Source of the DNA: Bdellovibrionales bacterium | GTDB lineage: Bacteria; Bdellovibrionota; Bdellovibrionia; Bdellovibrionales; UBA1609 | Reading direction: 5' to 3' | DNA: 64,000 nt | Assembly: GCA_016714165.1 (NCBI GenBank) | Contig: JADJNU010000001.1 | Coordinates: forward strand, 1,364,001-1,428,000 | Part shown: one piece after another, positions 1 to 8,510 of the stretch | How positions within the stretch are numbered: the stretch's first letter is position 1 | How the letters are laid out: every line of letters begins with the position of its first letter | Translations under genes and position numbers: made by a program | Notes under the pieces: model-generated | Database searches by the model: none | Seen by the model: only the letters and a program-made list of their open reading frames with translations | What the model was told of the DNA's origin: nothing

Positions 1-82
1 CTGAATAGTAAGCGATACCCGCGAAGAGGGGTACCAGAAGAAAACCTGAGATCCATAAAATCCATGGTTGTCTTGTCAACAT
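1..82 (-). CDS. Partial N-terminus of a membrane or secreted protein
   Basis: Only the first 27 codons lie in the window, reading leftwards from an ATG at 82-80. The peptide begins MLTRQPW and then runs into an almost unbroken hydrophobic stretch (ILWISGFLLVPLFAGIAYY), as expected of a signal peptide or a first membrane helix. A weak purine stretch (CGGAAGA) precedes the start. The gene lies downstream of the Fis-like regulator but behind its terminator, so it probably has its own promoter. Function cannot be judged. Confidence 0.45.
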   Translation of the reverse strand, partial: MLTRQPWILWISGFLLVPLFAGIAYYS

Positions 83-153
83 TCTTCCGATCACTTTTCT
101 CACAAAAATCTCAAAGGCTCAATTGCACATCAGCCCGAATGTACCACCTCACC

Positions 154-184
154 AAAAAAAAGACCGGACTTATCACTCCGGTCT
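154..184 (-). terminator. Rho-independent terminator of the Fis-like gene
   Basis: A perfect 8-bp stem (AGACCGGA at 161-168 with TCCGGTCT at 177-184) encloses an 8-base loop. On the minus strand it is followed by a run of eight T. It lies about 50 bases past the stop codon of the minus-strand regulator. Confidence 0.9.
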
Positions 185-235
185 TCTCGTTTTCAGGCTG
201 ATAAAGAGATATGAGAAAGGTCAAAACCCTTTCGT

Positions 236-667
236 CTAAGCAACTCTTCTCCGTCTCGCAGCAGACGGATCAATATTGTATTGCTTTACTTTACGATACA
301 AGGTGGCTCGGCCAATGCCCAAGGCCTTTGCTGCTTCAGTTAAGTTACCATTGAACTCATGAATGGCATTCTCAATTGCATGAGCTTCCATTTCATTGAT
401 TGTTTGTACTTTTCCGTTGTGATCCACGCGCTGACCTGGACCTGGGAAAGGAAGAATTTTCGCACCCACATCAATTGGCTTTGAACCAATCGCCAATGAT
501 GGCAGTTCTCCAGCAAGCTGCTGAAGAAAGCTAGCATCTCTCATTCCTTTCTGCCATTCCATATTCGTATAAACCTGAACAGTTAGACCGTTGCTCTGTC
601 CAAAGGACTTCATCTTGTCAGTTGTCTCACGCTCGTCACACACAAGAATACACATTGTACGTACCAT
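236..667 (-). CDS. Fis-type helix-turn-helix regulator
   Basis: The C-terminal 50 residues form a Fis/HTH_8 DNA-binding domain: a helix ending in IENAIHEFNGN, then LTEAAKALGIGRATLYRKVKQY. This is the output domain normally found behind a sigma-54 AAA+ ATPase. No ATPase domain is present; the first ~90 residues match nothing I recognise and hold the short segment ILPFPGPGQ before the HTH. The ATG at 667 was chosen because GGGAGG lies 9 bases upstream; an ATG ten codons earlier lacks such a site. The gene has its own strong terminator, so it is monocistronic. It most likely acts as a small DNA-binding regulator or nucleoid protein; the target is unknown. A basic tail (RRRR) ends the protein. 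Confidence 0.85.
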   Translation of the reverse strand: MVRTMCILVCDERETTDKMKSFGQSNGLTVQVYTNMEWQKGMRDASFLQQLAGELPSLAIGSKPIDVGAKILPFPGPGQRVDHNGKVQTINEMEAHAIENAIHEFNGNLTEAAKALGIGRATLYRKVKQYNIDPSAARRRRVA

Positions 668-932
668 GCTCCTATACCTCCCAGTATATTGCCTCAAGGC
701 AAGTCAAAAATCGACTCACAGAGTACCTATCGGCGGCCCACATTGAGAAATAAAGGAAAAAAATGCCTACCAGGGCTCAAAAAGCCATAAGGCCTTGATA
801 CACTTAGTGAAATAATTTGAGGCAGCATTTGTCCAGGTATTGGTCAACGAAGCCGCCTCAACTTGAATAATCTCCCCATCCTATTCTAAGAATTCGCGAT
901 GGGGATGAACAGGCGTTCTCTTTCAGGTTTTC

Positions 933-2168
933 CTATCGCAGAAACACAAAGTCGGGCATGGCGACACGAGCTTCCCAAGTTTTTGGGTCAATCTCGATCC
1001 ATTCGGTGGTTGGAATCCTTGGCGGTGGCTCTAACTCTTCGTTTCCCGCTGACTCTACTTGCGAATCTTCTTCATCCACCGCAACAACTTCTGCTGGCTC
1101 CTCAGCAGTCTCGCCGCCTACTGCGCTCTTCTTGGTTCGCTTTTCAACAGCCTTATTGAATTGATCTTCTGAGAGTCTTTTTAAGGGCTGGACCTGGAAT
1201 TCATTGTCAAGACGACCAGTTTTTGCTCCGTTTGAATCCAGTTGAGATTTCACAAACCGAATTTGGATCTCACCGCTATCATCTTTAATTAAAACCATAA
1301 GACCAACAGAATTGGTCCAAGAAAATTCCGGTTTCAAAAAAATCTCGCCGTTCTTCTGCACGACTCCGATACTCTTATCCTCTCCAGACAGTGGCTTTAT
1401 CCCGTGATGAGCATCAACAGACGATTCATAAACAAAGAATTGCCCGTTCTGATCAATTCTAAAGAGAGGAGCTTCGTCCGAAATCTCAGACCCTGACAGG
1501 ATTTCGTAAGGAGCTTCATACGGATTCACAACCACCCAATATCCCACAAAATCCATATCAAAGGCACCAGGAGCAGCAGTAGCCGAACTCGGGCCATCCA
1601 CCGTACCTGTGTTTTTTGGATTCATTGCTTGAGTTCTCGCCGCTAAAGCCGCCTTGAATTCGTCCAGTTGGCCTGGCGTGAATCTCTTATAATAAAATTC
1701 CTTCTCCACCTTTTTCTGACTGCCCACCGGTGGCTCTCCTGAGTTTGACCACGACGACTCCGGACCAGTCTCAACGGCCTTGATACTATTGATATCTATT
1801 TTAGCTAATACGACTGAGATTGGACCAGACTCGTTGCTCTTTAAAACTTCCGGCGTTAAAAGAACCGCGCCGTCCGCCTGTACAACTCCAAATTTCTGGA
1901 ATTCGTCCGTATCCCCATTGAACTGAAAAAGATCGCCATTTGAATCAATCCTAACGACGGGAGGCACGTCAGAGTCGTCTTCAGCGTCAGAGGCCTGTTC
2001 GGGAGAAGTTCCCTCTTTGGGAGCAGGAGCCCAGTACCCAACGAGGTCCTTATCAAAAGTCTTCTGTCCCTTATCCTTATGCACGGACTTGCTACAGCCA
2101 ATCACTGACACCGCCGCTAGAGCCGCGGCCACTATGGGACCCAACCTCAAAATGCTTTTGCCGGCCAT
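933..2168 (-). CDS. Outer-membrane or periplasmic lipoprotein with an internal duplication
   Basis: The N-terminus is a lipoprotein signal: basic start, hydrophobic core and lipobox VIGC with Cys25. The mature protein contains two related copies of about 140 residues. The first begins near residue 39 with LVGYW, the second near 203 with FVGYW. Both continue with a 'R-I-D-x-N-G-x-(L/F)-F' strand, a 'GVVQ..G.(V/I).L.PE' strand, and a final '(K/L)R(F/L)...Q(L/F)' segment. The pattern suggests a beta-rich fold repeated twice. The two copies are linked by a Pro/Ala/Ser-rich stretch, and an acidic Glu-rich tail follows the second. AGGAGG precedes the ATG at good spacing. No known family is recognised, so the function is unknown. 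Confidence 0.85.
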   Translation of the reverse strand: MAGKSILRLGPIVAAALAAVSVIGCSKSVHKDKGQKTFDKDLVGYWAPAPKEGTSPEQASDAEDDSDVPPVVRIDSNGDLFQFNGDTDEFQKFGVVQADGAVLLTPEVLKSNESGPISVVLAKIDINSIKAVETGPESSWSNSGEPPVGSQKKVEKEFYYKRFTPGQLDEFKAALAARTQAMNPKNTGTVDGPSSATAAPGAFDMDFVGYWVVVNPYEAPYEILSGSEISDEAPLFRIDQNGQFFVYESSVDAHHGIKPLSGEDKSIGVVQKNGEIFLKPEFSWTNSVGLMVLIKDDSGEIQIRFVKSQLDSNGAKTGRLDNEFQVQPLKRLSEDQFNKAVEKRTKKSAVGGETAEEPAEVVAVDEEDSQVESAGNEELEPPPRIPTTEWIEIDPKTWEARVAMPDFVFLR

Positions 2169-2479
2169 CTCTTCCTCCTAAAATTAAAAATTGGTAAAAA
2201 GATCGATACAAAGCAGAAACTAAAAAACCGAATTGGAAGTTTGCAAAAGGGAGGCCAGAGATAGAGCGCTCTGGGTACTGAAGGCACTCGATGCCGATGA
2301 AAAAAACACAGGCTTCACAATTAGTTACCTATATGACATCAATCCTATATTTATCATTTATACTAATGCATGAATTAACATGCGAGAGACTACGGGATTT
2401 GAGAAATAAGCCCGTATCCGAGAGCCAAGGAATCGCCCCCTAGCTCCTCTCACACCTGGACTGTTTGCAACAAACCAAG
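2169..2479. other. Intergenic region without a recognised gene
   Basis: About 310 bases between the lipoprotein start and the terminator of the upstream minus-strand gene. It is AT-rich around 2330-2390 and must hold the promoter of the lipoprotein gene. I see no convincing ORF, RNA gene or repeat in it. Confidence 0.6.
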
Positions 2480-2508
2480 AAAAAAGTCTGTTACCTACGA
2501 CCAGACTT
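2480..2508 (-). terminator. Terminator overlapping the end of a CDS
   Basis: A 7-bp stem (AAGTCTG at 2484-2490 with CAGACTT at 2502-2508) with an 11-base loop is followed on the minus strand by TTTTTTC. The upstream arm and the loop are formed by the last codons of the CDS ending at 2491, so the terminator is partly inside the gene. Confidence 0.8.
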
Positions 2509-2943
2509 TATCTTGATCTGCATCTTGGAAATCAAATGAACAGCCATTTTTTCCTGAACTTTACACATCTTGAGTTCATCGCGACGATAGGAGCACTGAC
2601 TGGGCGTCAATGTACCGGTTTCAAGCTCCATCTCGTAATCCAGCTTGTTGGAACGAATTCCTTCCAACTCTTTGGTTTGCTGTTTGAAAAGCTTACTCAC
2701 CCCACTCACTGGGGCAACATCCAACCACTCTTCTTTTGCTTTGTACCAAGCAAGCATTCGCAGAAAGCGAGCTTTGTTCTTGGCTAGAGTAAATGTGGGA
2801 TACTGTTCCTCACGCAAGTCTAAAATATTTTCAATCTCGTCTAAAGCATGAAGGTCATCGTCTCTCACGACCTCGGCATCAGGAACCACCTTTAAAGAGA
2901 AATTCTTTTTCTCCTCCTGATTCAGATCCACTGAATTAAACAT
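2491..2943 (-). CDS. Hypothetical charged cytoplasmic protein, 150 aa
   Basis: The protein has no signal peptide or membrane helix and is rich in Lys, Glu and Asp. Long stretches (residues ~35-75 and ~85-145) look helical, and the second could form a coiled coil. I recognise no family. The start is well supported: AGGAGG sits 6 bases before the ATG, in a leader that closely resembles that of the lipoprotein gene downstream. A rho-independent terminator overlaps its last codons, so it is the last gene of its transcript. Function unknown. Confidence 0.75.
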   Translation of the reverse strand: MFNSVDLNQEEKKNFSLKVVPDAEVVRDDDLHALDEIENILDLREEQYPTFTLAKNKARFLRMLAWYKAKEEWLDVAPVSGVSKLFKQQTKELEGIRSNKLDYEMELETGTLTPSQCSYRRDELKMCKVQEKMAVHLISKMQIKIKSGRR

Positions 2944-2999
2944 GCTGACCTCCTAAAAAAAATCCACAAGTCCACGAAACCACAGCAGTCAGATCTATC

Positions 3000-3254
3000 T
3001 CAAAAATTCAAATCGTTCAAGGCACTTAGCCCTATCGACTCATTATAATTGAACAAATACTTCCCGACACCTTGATCGACCACCTCACCACAGAAAGAAC
3101 CGCGTGGGGAGAGTGAGGTAAGACCGCGAAAAACACCTTCACCAAGCGCAATCCAAAATGCGTTCTCTCCCACTATGCAAAGAACGAGCACAATTCCCTG
3201 TGCAAAACGACCAATCCGACTACGATCCAGGGCTTCATACACAATCCAGCCCAA
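3000..3254 (-). CDS. Possible small protein, 84 aa
   Basis: An open frame starting at TTG (3254) lies 21 bases after the stop of the NYN-domain gene on the same strand and fills an otherwise empty gap. The residue mix is protein-like, with a short hydrophobic segment (IVLVLCIVG) and a Gly-rich middle. There is no strong ribosome-binding site (only AAGGAAAG about 12 bases upstream) and no recognised family. It may be a genuine small gene co-transcribed with the NYN gene or a chance frame. Confidence 0.4.
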   Translation of the reverse strand: MGWIVYEALDRSRIGRFAQGIVLVLCIVGENAFWIALGEGVFRGLTSLSPRGSFCGEVVDQGVGKYLFNYNESIGLSALNDLNF

Positions 3255-3275
3255 TTTTCCAACCGATCTTTCCTT

Positions 3276-3824
3276 TTAACCTTTTAACTGGTTCCGTTTC
3301 TTACGTGGGCCTTTCTTCTTTTCATCATCAAGGAGAAATTCCTCATCCAAGGGGTAGTATCGGTCGACGGCCTCCATCACTTCCTTTGAAGTTGCCTGTG
3401 GCCACGACCAAATCTCAGTCCGACAACCCCTTGATTTAAGGTACCAAATCAAAGGCAAAAAATCCTTATCGCCTCCCAGGATAATCGCGACGTCCATTTT
3501 GTCTGACATTGTCACTGCATCAATAACCAAAAAAGTGTCGGCATTCTTCGCAGGTCGACGAATCTCTCCACCCAAGCTCGCCCAAAAAGACTCGAAATCT
3601 GCCGAAATATCTTTGTATTCAGGCTTATAGTACAAAATACGAATAATTTCTCGGTCACCAACGCTATCCAATATCTTCTTGTAGTTGGTGAACCCTTCCA
3701 TATGCTTAAGGCCACTCAGCTCAATATTTTCGGCATCGACAAAAATCCCCACGCGCTGAAAACAAAGCCTCTTTGTGTTTGGGCCCATCGTCTCGATCGG
3801 TTCTGCCAAAGCCATCTCCTTCAT
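3276..3824 (-). CDS. NYN-domain (PIN-like) protein, LabA/DUF88 type
   Basis: Residues ~25-155 show the order of conserved elements of the NYN family, whose PIN-like fold binds a metal and often cleaves RNA. An N-terminal strand ends in FVDAEN with the first acidic residue. A middle segment has KNADTFLVIDA. A strand-turn GGDKDFLPLI carries the last aspartates, and a serine/tryptophan-containing segment follows. The 27-residue tail is highly basic (KKKGPRKKRNQ), which fits RNA binding. A stop codon lies eight codons upstream of the first ATG, so the start is ATG 3824 or the in-frame ATG three codons later. Probable ribonuclease or RNA-binding regulator; the substrate is unknown. It diverges from the PTS genes. 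Confidence 0.8.
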   Translation of the reverse strand: MKEMALAEPIETMGPNTKRLCFQRVGIFVDAENIELSGLKHMEGFTNYKKILDSVGDREIIRILYYKPEYKDISADFESFWASLGGEIRRPAKNADTFLVIDAVTMSDKMDVAIILGGDKDFLPLIWYLKSRGCRTEIWSWPQATSKEVMEAVDRYYPLDEEFLLDDEKKKGPRKKRNQLKG

Positions 3825-4009
3825 ATCGGGTGGAAACCATTCCGCTTAGGCGCAATGCATTAGGATATCACCCGCCATTATACACAGCTTTCCATATAGG
3901 CTACCCATATTTTGTTATCTTTTTATTTTATTTCTCACCCATTATCCGCTAAACAGCCATCTGCATAATATTTCCGCATAGAGAAGCACAAGCAAAAAGG
4001 GTTGGGTAA

Positions 4010-6574
4010 ATGGATACACTTGTTAATGCTGAACAGCAAAAAGGGGTTCTTGTCTTTAAATCACCATTTTCAGGATTTATCATTCCTCTTGAGGAAGTTC
4101 CTGATCCAGTGTTTGCCCAAAAAATGGTTGGCGATGGTTTGGCTATCGATCCAACCAGTGAGTTTTTGCTGGCACCCTTTGATGGTGAAGTCATACAAAT
4201 TCACCCCGCTCATCATGCCCTGACCCTTCGACATGGTCCAACAAGTTTAGAGGCTTTGATCCACATTGGGCTGGATACTGTGCAGCTGAAAGGAGAAGGC
4301 TTCAAGGTTCATGTCAAGAAAGGGGATCATGTTAAGGCTGGGGATGTCCTCGTTAATTTTGATGCTGATGTCATATCTAGAAAGGCCCAAAGCCTCATCT
4401 CTCCTTTGATTCTTTTGCCAGGCGCCCAATCTTGGGATTTTGAAGTTCAATTTGGACCTGTTGAGGCCGGCGCTCCTGGATTTCTTGTCGTCCGCATAGA
4501 TGAATCGAAAAATAGTCCGGTACCAGTCTTAAGTTACCAGAGTTCAAAAACAAAAGGCGAATATTTAACCTCCGAGATGGTGAAAATTCCGATCAGCGAG
4601 GGCATCCACGCAAGGCCTGCCTCCTTGATTTTACAGACGGCGAAGCGCTTTGAGGGAGAGATTTCTATCCACTGGGAAAACCGGCAAGCCAACTGTCGCT
4701 CCCTGGTGCAAATTTTGGAGCTTGCCATACCCGGCAACGCCCTGGTTCAGTTTCATGCCTCAGGTCCTGATGCCAAACAAGCACTGGAAGAATTGGCTCG
4801 GGTTACAAGAGAGCTGAAAGAAGTGCATGCGCCGGCTGACAATAAAGCTCCACAAACGGCTTCAACTTCTCGCCTCGAAGAGAACCAACTCGGTGGCGTT
4901 ATCGCTGCCCCCGGAATAGCTGCTGGACAAGTCGTGGTGGTTCAACATGAAGCTCTCGAACCACACGAACAGGGCAGAGGAATAGAAGTTGAAACTTCAG
5001 CCCTTTATCAATCCATGAATAAAGTCCGTCGCGATCTGAAAGAGCTTGAGTTCGAAATGAAACAGAGGGCAGGATCTACACAAGCGGCCATTTTTACAGC
5101 GCACCAAGATATCTTGGATGATCCTCAAATTATTGAATCAATTGAAGAACAAATTCATTTAAATCGCTCGGCCGCATGGGCGGTGAATCAAGTTATTCAA
5201 GCTGAAGCAACCCGTCTGTCCATGTCCAACAATGAACTCATCGCAGCTCGAGCGAATGATCTTCTCGATGTCAATCGCCGATGGGTCGGCCAATTGATGG
5301 GCGAGAGTCTCTCCCTCCCAAAGATTCCGCCCAATTCAATTCTGATTGCCGACGATCTGACTCCTTCCGACACGGCATCTCTCGACCGCAGCTGTGTCTT
5401 GGGCTTCTGTACTCGGCGCGGCGGCTCAACTTCGCACGTGGCTATTCTGGCTCGGTCCCTGGATATTCCAGCCCTCGCAGCCATTGACCCTAGGGCCCTT
5501 CAGCTGACGAATGGAACCACTGTTTTACTCAATGCCAATGATGGATATTTGCAGCTCAATCCTCCTCAAGAACTCCTCGATCAAGTCAAAACAGAAACCA
5601 AAAACAAACTCCATCGGCGAATCGAAGAAGAGGCTCAAGCCAAACTGCCAGCTCTCACTACAGACAATCACAGAATCACTGTTTGGGCCAATTTTGCCAA
5701 TCATGAAGAGGCCGATCACGCAGCTAATTTAGGTGCTGAGGGTGTTGGCCTTATGCGGTCTGAATTCCTCTTTCTCAACCGCGAAAATGCTCCCACCGAA
5801 GAAGAGCAATTTCAGATTTATACTCACATGACAAAGGAGATGGGACCAGAGCGCCCGGTAACGATTCGCACTTTAGACGTAGGAGGTGATAAGCCTCTCA
5901 CCTATTGTCCCTTGCCCGATGAAGAAAATCCCTTCCTTGGAGAGCGCGGCATTCGTATGTTGCTAAGAGAACAAACTCTCCTGCGAACTCAGGTTCGGGC
6001 TGTCTTGAGAGCCTCAAAGTGGGGCCCTTTACGTCTTATGATCCCCATGATCACCAACCTCGAAGAAGTCCGGGAATCAAAGAGAATTATTCAAGAGGAG
6101 GCTGACTCCCTTCAAATTCCAATGATTCCGGTTGGAATCATGATTGAGGTGCCCGCAGCTGTCCTCATCGCCGATCACCTGGCCAAAGAAGTTGACTTTT
6201 TTTCAATAGGCACGAACGATTTGACTCAATATGTCTTAGCCATGGACAGAAATCACCAGGCACTCGCAAAACAAGTAGACGCCCTGCACCCTGCAGTATT
6301 AAAGATGATTCACCTAACCTCCCTTGCAGCTCATCGTGCCGGAATAGAAGTGGGCGTCTGTGGAGGCTTGGCCGGTGATGACTTTGGAATCCCGATTTTG
6401 CTTGGCTTGGGCATTGAGGAATTGAGTGTGAGTCTTCCATCCGTACCGGGAGTGAAGGCCCTCATCAGAGGACTCCATCTGGAAAAATGCAAAGACCTTG
6501 CTCTGAGAGCCATGGACATGGCTGATCCGACTGCGGTTCGAAATCTTGTGAAAAGTTGGAATTCGAGCTGCTAG
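4010..6574 (+). CDS. ptsI: PTS phosphotransferase fusion: EIIA(Glc)-HPr-Enzyme I
   Basis: One polypeptide of 854 residues carries the whole soluble PTS relay. Residues ~15-150 are an EIIA-Glc domain: HPAHHALT contains the auxiliary His69 and LIHIGLDTV the phosphorylated His85. Residues ~190-275 are HPr, with His200 in GIHARPA. Residues ~295-854 are Enzyme I, with the swivelling phosphohistidine His476 in GGSTSHVA and the PEP-binding barrel (IRTLDVGGDKP, GTNDLTQY, GVCGGLAGD). Phosphate would pass from PEP to the EI His, then HPr, then EIIA, then the EIICB encoded next. All catalytic residues are present. Spacing to the EIICB gene is about 135 bases, so the two form a dedicated sugar uptake operon. 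The start has only a weak AAGGG-like site. Confidence 0.95.
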   Translation: MDTLVNAEQQKGVLVFKSPFSGFIIPLEEVPDPVFAQKMVGDGLAIDPTSEFLLAPFDGEVIQIHPAHHALTLRHGPTSLEALIHIGLDTVQLKGEGFKVHVKKGDHVKAGDVLVNFDADVISRKAQSLISPLILLPGAQSWDFEVQFGPVEAGAPGFLVVRIDESKNSPVPVLSYQSSKTKGEYLTSEMVKIPISEGIHARPASLILQTAKRFEGEISIHWENRQANCRSLVQILELAIPGNALVQFHASGPDAKQALEELARVTRELKEVHAPADNKAPQTASTSRLEENQLGGVIAAPGIAAGQVVVVQHEALEPHEQGRGIEVETSALYQSMNKVRRDLKELEFEMKQRAGSTQAAIFTAHQDILDDPQIIESIEEQIHLNRSAAWAVNQVIQAEATRLSMSNNELIAARANDLLDVNRRWVGQLMGESLSLPKIPPNSILIADDLTPSDTASLDRSCVLGFCTRRGGSTSHVAILARSLDIPALAAIDPRALQLTNGTTVLLNANDGYLQLNPPQELLDQVKTETKNKLHRRIEEEAQAKLPALTTDNHRITVWANFANHEEADHAANLGAEGVGLMRSEFLFLNRENAPTEEEQFQIYTHMTKEMGPERPVTIRTLDVGGDKPLTYCPLPDEENPFLGERGIRMLLREQTLLRTQVRAVLRASKWGPLRLMIPMITNLEEVRESKRIIQEEADSLQIPMIPVGIMIEVPAAVLIADHLAKEVDFFSIGTNDLTQYVLAMDRNHQALAKQVDALHPAVLKMIHLTSLAAHRAGIEVGVCGGLAGDDFGIPILLGLGIEELSVSLPSVPGVKALIRGLHLEKCKDLALRAMDMADPTAVRNLVKSWNSSC

Positions 6575-6663
6575 TAACAGTTGGCTGATGAGCCTACTGG
6601 TTTAAAAAATTTGGTTCATGCAGTAGTTGAGGACAATAGTTCAGCTAATAATAATTATTTTAT

Positions 6664-6695
6664 TTTTAATTTTAAAATTAATTTTAAAATTAAAA
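6664..6695. repeat. 32-bp perfect AT-only palindrome before the EIICB gene
   Basis: Bases 6664-6695 contain only A and T and read identically on both strands, centred between 6679 and 6680. The half-sites contain two copies of AATTTTAAAATT. The palindrome ends 15 bases before the EIICB start codon, directly against the ribosome-binding site (AGAGAGGG). It could act as an operator, an RNA hairpin affecting translation, or a weak attenuator between the two PTS genes. Confidence 0.85.
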
Positions 6696-6710
6696 GAGAG
6701 GGTTAATCAT

Positions 6711-8444
6711 ATGATAAAAGAATTAAGGGAGCAGGGTTTTTCCCAACTTCAAAAGTTGGGAAAGGCGCTTATGTTACCAGTGGCAGTACTTCCCGCAGCT
6801 GGTTTGTTACTCGGTATTGGTGCGGCTCATTTTGATTGGCTTCCGATGATCGTTTCTCAGATCATGGAACAGGCCGGTGGAGCTATCTTTGGAAATCTCC
6901 CACTCATTTTTGCTGTTGGCGTCGCTCTTGGATATACCGAGAATGATGGTGTTTCGGCACTTGCTTCGGTGGTGGGGTTTGCCGTGTTGGTCGCAACGAT
7001 GGGTGTGACTGCCAAAGCGATCGGGGTTGAAACTAAAATGATCATGGGAGTGCCTTCTATCGATACGGGCGTTTTTGGCGGCATCCTCATTGGATTAATT
7101 GCAGGCCTGCTCTTTAATCGATATTACCGCATTCAGCTGCCCTCCTATTTGGGATTTTTTTCGGGAAAAAGATTTGTTCCGATTGCAACATCTTTTGCTG
7201 CAGTGGCGGTCGGAGTTCTTCTTGCCTTCATCTGGCCACCGATTGGTTTAGGCATTAAGGCAGCATCGGATTTTGCGGCTAGCGGAAGTCCTGAATTTGC
7301 ATTTTCGCTCTACGGCTTTGTTGAACGTGCTCTCATTCCGTTTGGTCTCCACCATATCTGGAATGTTCCCTTCTTTTTTGAGGTCGGAGAGTACATAAAT
7401 CCGCAAACTGGAGCCGTGGTTAAGGGCGAAATTCACCGCTATTTAGCTGGTGATCCAACCGCTGGTAATATGGCGGGTGGCTACCTTTTTAAAATGTTTG
7501 GACTTCCTGCTGCGGCCATTGCAATTTGGAGAACAGCTCGTCCAGAAAATCGCGTCAAAGTCGGCAGCATTATGCTGAGTGCAGCACTCACTTCATTTCT
7601 GACTGGAATCACCGAACCTATTGAATTTACTTTTTTGTTTCTGGCTCCAATTCTCTATTTTATTCACGCGGTCCTTTGCTCCGGTGCCTACTTACTCATG
7701 ATTCTACTGGGTATTAAGCACGGAATGACCTTCTCTCATGGATTCATTGATTACGTCGTTCTTTTTTCAAAATCTACGAATGGCTTATGGATTTGGGTCG
7801 TCGGAGCGGCTTGGGCTCTTCTCTACTACTCGATCTTTCACTATGCGATTGTTAAGTTTAATCTGCTCACCCCCGGACGAGAGATTGAAGAAGAAGACGC
7901 AGACCTGGCTAGTCAGGCAAGCAGCACAGAGGATAAAATGGCAGAGTCCTTAGTCTTCGCTTTTGGTGGAGCTAAAAATATTTCGTCTTTGGACGCTTGT
8001 ATCACTCGACTGCGCGTAGGTGTCTCCGAAATCAGCAAAGTTAATCAGGCAGCTTTGAAAAAATTAGGAGCCACAGGAGTCGTGGTCGTTGGCAAAGGAG
8101 TTCAGGCCATTTTCGGAACACGTTCCGAAAATCTAAAAACTGACATGGAACAGTGGCTCAAAGCGAAGAAACCAAGCAACGGCTCAGGCTCATTGAACGA
8201 GGGCCAAAAATTTGAAGCCTGGATTGGTGCCCTTGGTGGCAAGGAAAATATATCTTCGATTGAATGTGTGGCTGGAAATAGGTTGCGCCTTTCACTCAAG
8301 GATAAATCATTTCTCAACGAAGAAGCTTTGGATAAAAGCGGATTGCGTGGCGTTATGAATTTGCAGGATGATCTGCTTCACTTGGTGGTGGGACAAGATG
8401 CTCCCCAAGTTGCAGACAAAATGAAGGCCCTAGTTTTCAACTGA
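6711..8444 (+). CDS. ptsG: PTS glucose-type EIICB with a second, degenerate EIIB domain
   Basis: Residues 1-~385 are an EIIC membrane domain with about ten hydrophobic helices and the PtsG/NagE-family signatures EIHRYLAGDPTAGN and FLTGITEPIEF. The wording of the segments (LFKMFGLPAAAIAIW, PGRE) is closest to PtsG, so glucose is the likely substrate. Residues ~405-480 are EIIB with the phosphocysteine Cys430 in LDACITRLRV. A second EIIB-like domain (~500-577) follows, but its equivalent site reads AGNRLR with Ala521 in place of the cysteine, so it cannot be phosphorylated there. The start is ATG 6711 after AGAGAGGG; an upstream TTG-initiated extension is AT-rich noncoding sequence. The transcript ends at the terminator just downstream. 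Confidence 0.93.
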   Translation: MIKELREQGFSQLQKLGKALMLPVAVLPAAGLLLGIGAAHFDWLPMIVSQIMEQAGGAIFGNLPLIFAVGVALGYTENDGVSALASVVGFAVLVATMGVTAKAIGVETKMIMGVPSIDTGVFGGILIGLIAGLLFNRYYRIQLPSYLGFFSGKRFVPIATSFAAVAVGVLLAFIWPPIGLGIKAASDFAASGSPEFAFSLYGFVERALIPFGLHHIWNVPFFFEVGEYINPQTGAVVKGEIHRYLAGDPTAGNMAGGYLFKMFGLPAAAIAIWRTARPENRVKVGSIMLSAALTSFLTGITEPIEFTFLFLAPILYFIHAVLCSGAYLLMILLGIKHGMTFSHGFIDYVVLFSKSTNGLWIWVVGAAWALLYYSIFHYAIVKFNLLTPGREIEEEDADLASQASSTEDKMAESLVFAFGGAKNISSLDACITRLRVGVSEISKVNQAALKKLGATGVVVVGKGVQAIFGTRSENLKTDMEQWLKAKKPSNGSGSLNEGQKFEAWIGALGGKENISSIECVAGNRLRLSLKDKSFLNEEALDKSGLRGVMNLQDDLLHLVVGQDAPQVADKMKALVFN

Positions 8445-8471
8445 AGAGATTAATTTTAAGTTTTTTTTCAG

Positions 8472-8510
8472 AAGCTCGCATGATGATCTCATGTGAGCTT
8501 GTTTTACTTT
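8472..8510 (+). terminator. Terminator of the PTS operon
   Basis: A 12-bp stem with one G-U pair (8472-8483 with 8489-8500) has a 5-base loop and is followed by GTTTTACTTTT on the plus strand. It overlaps the tail of the convergent minus-strand gene ending at 8504. Confidence 0.85.

Noticed and set aside
6627..6710. N-terminal extension of EIICB from a TTG at 6627
   Set aside because: It reads through the AT-only palindrome; ATG 6711 has a ribosome site and begins the normal EIIC sequence.
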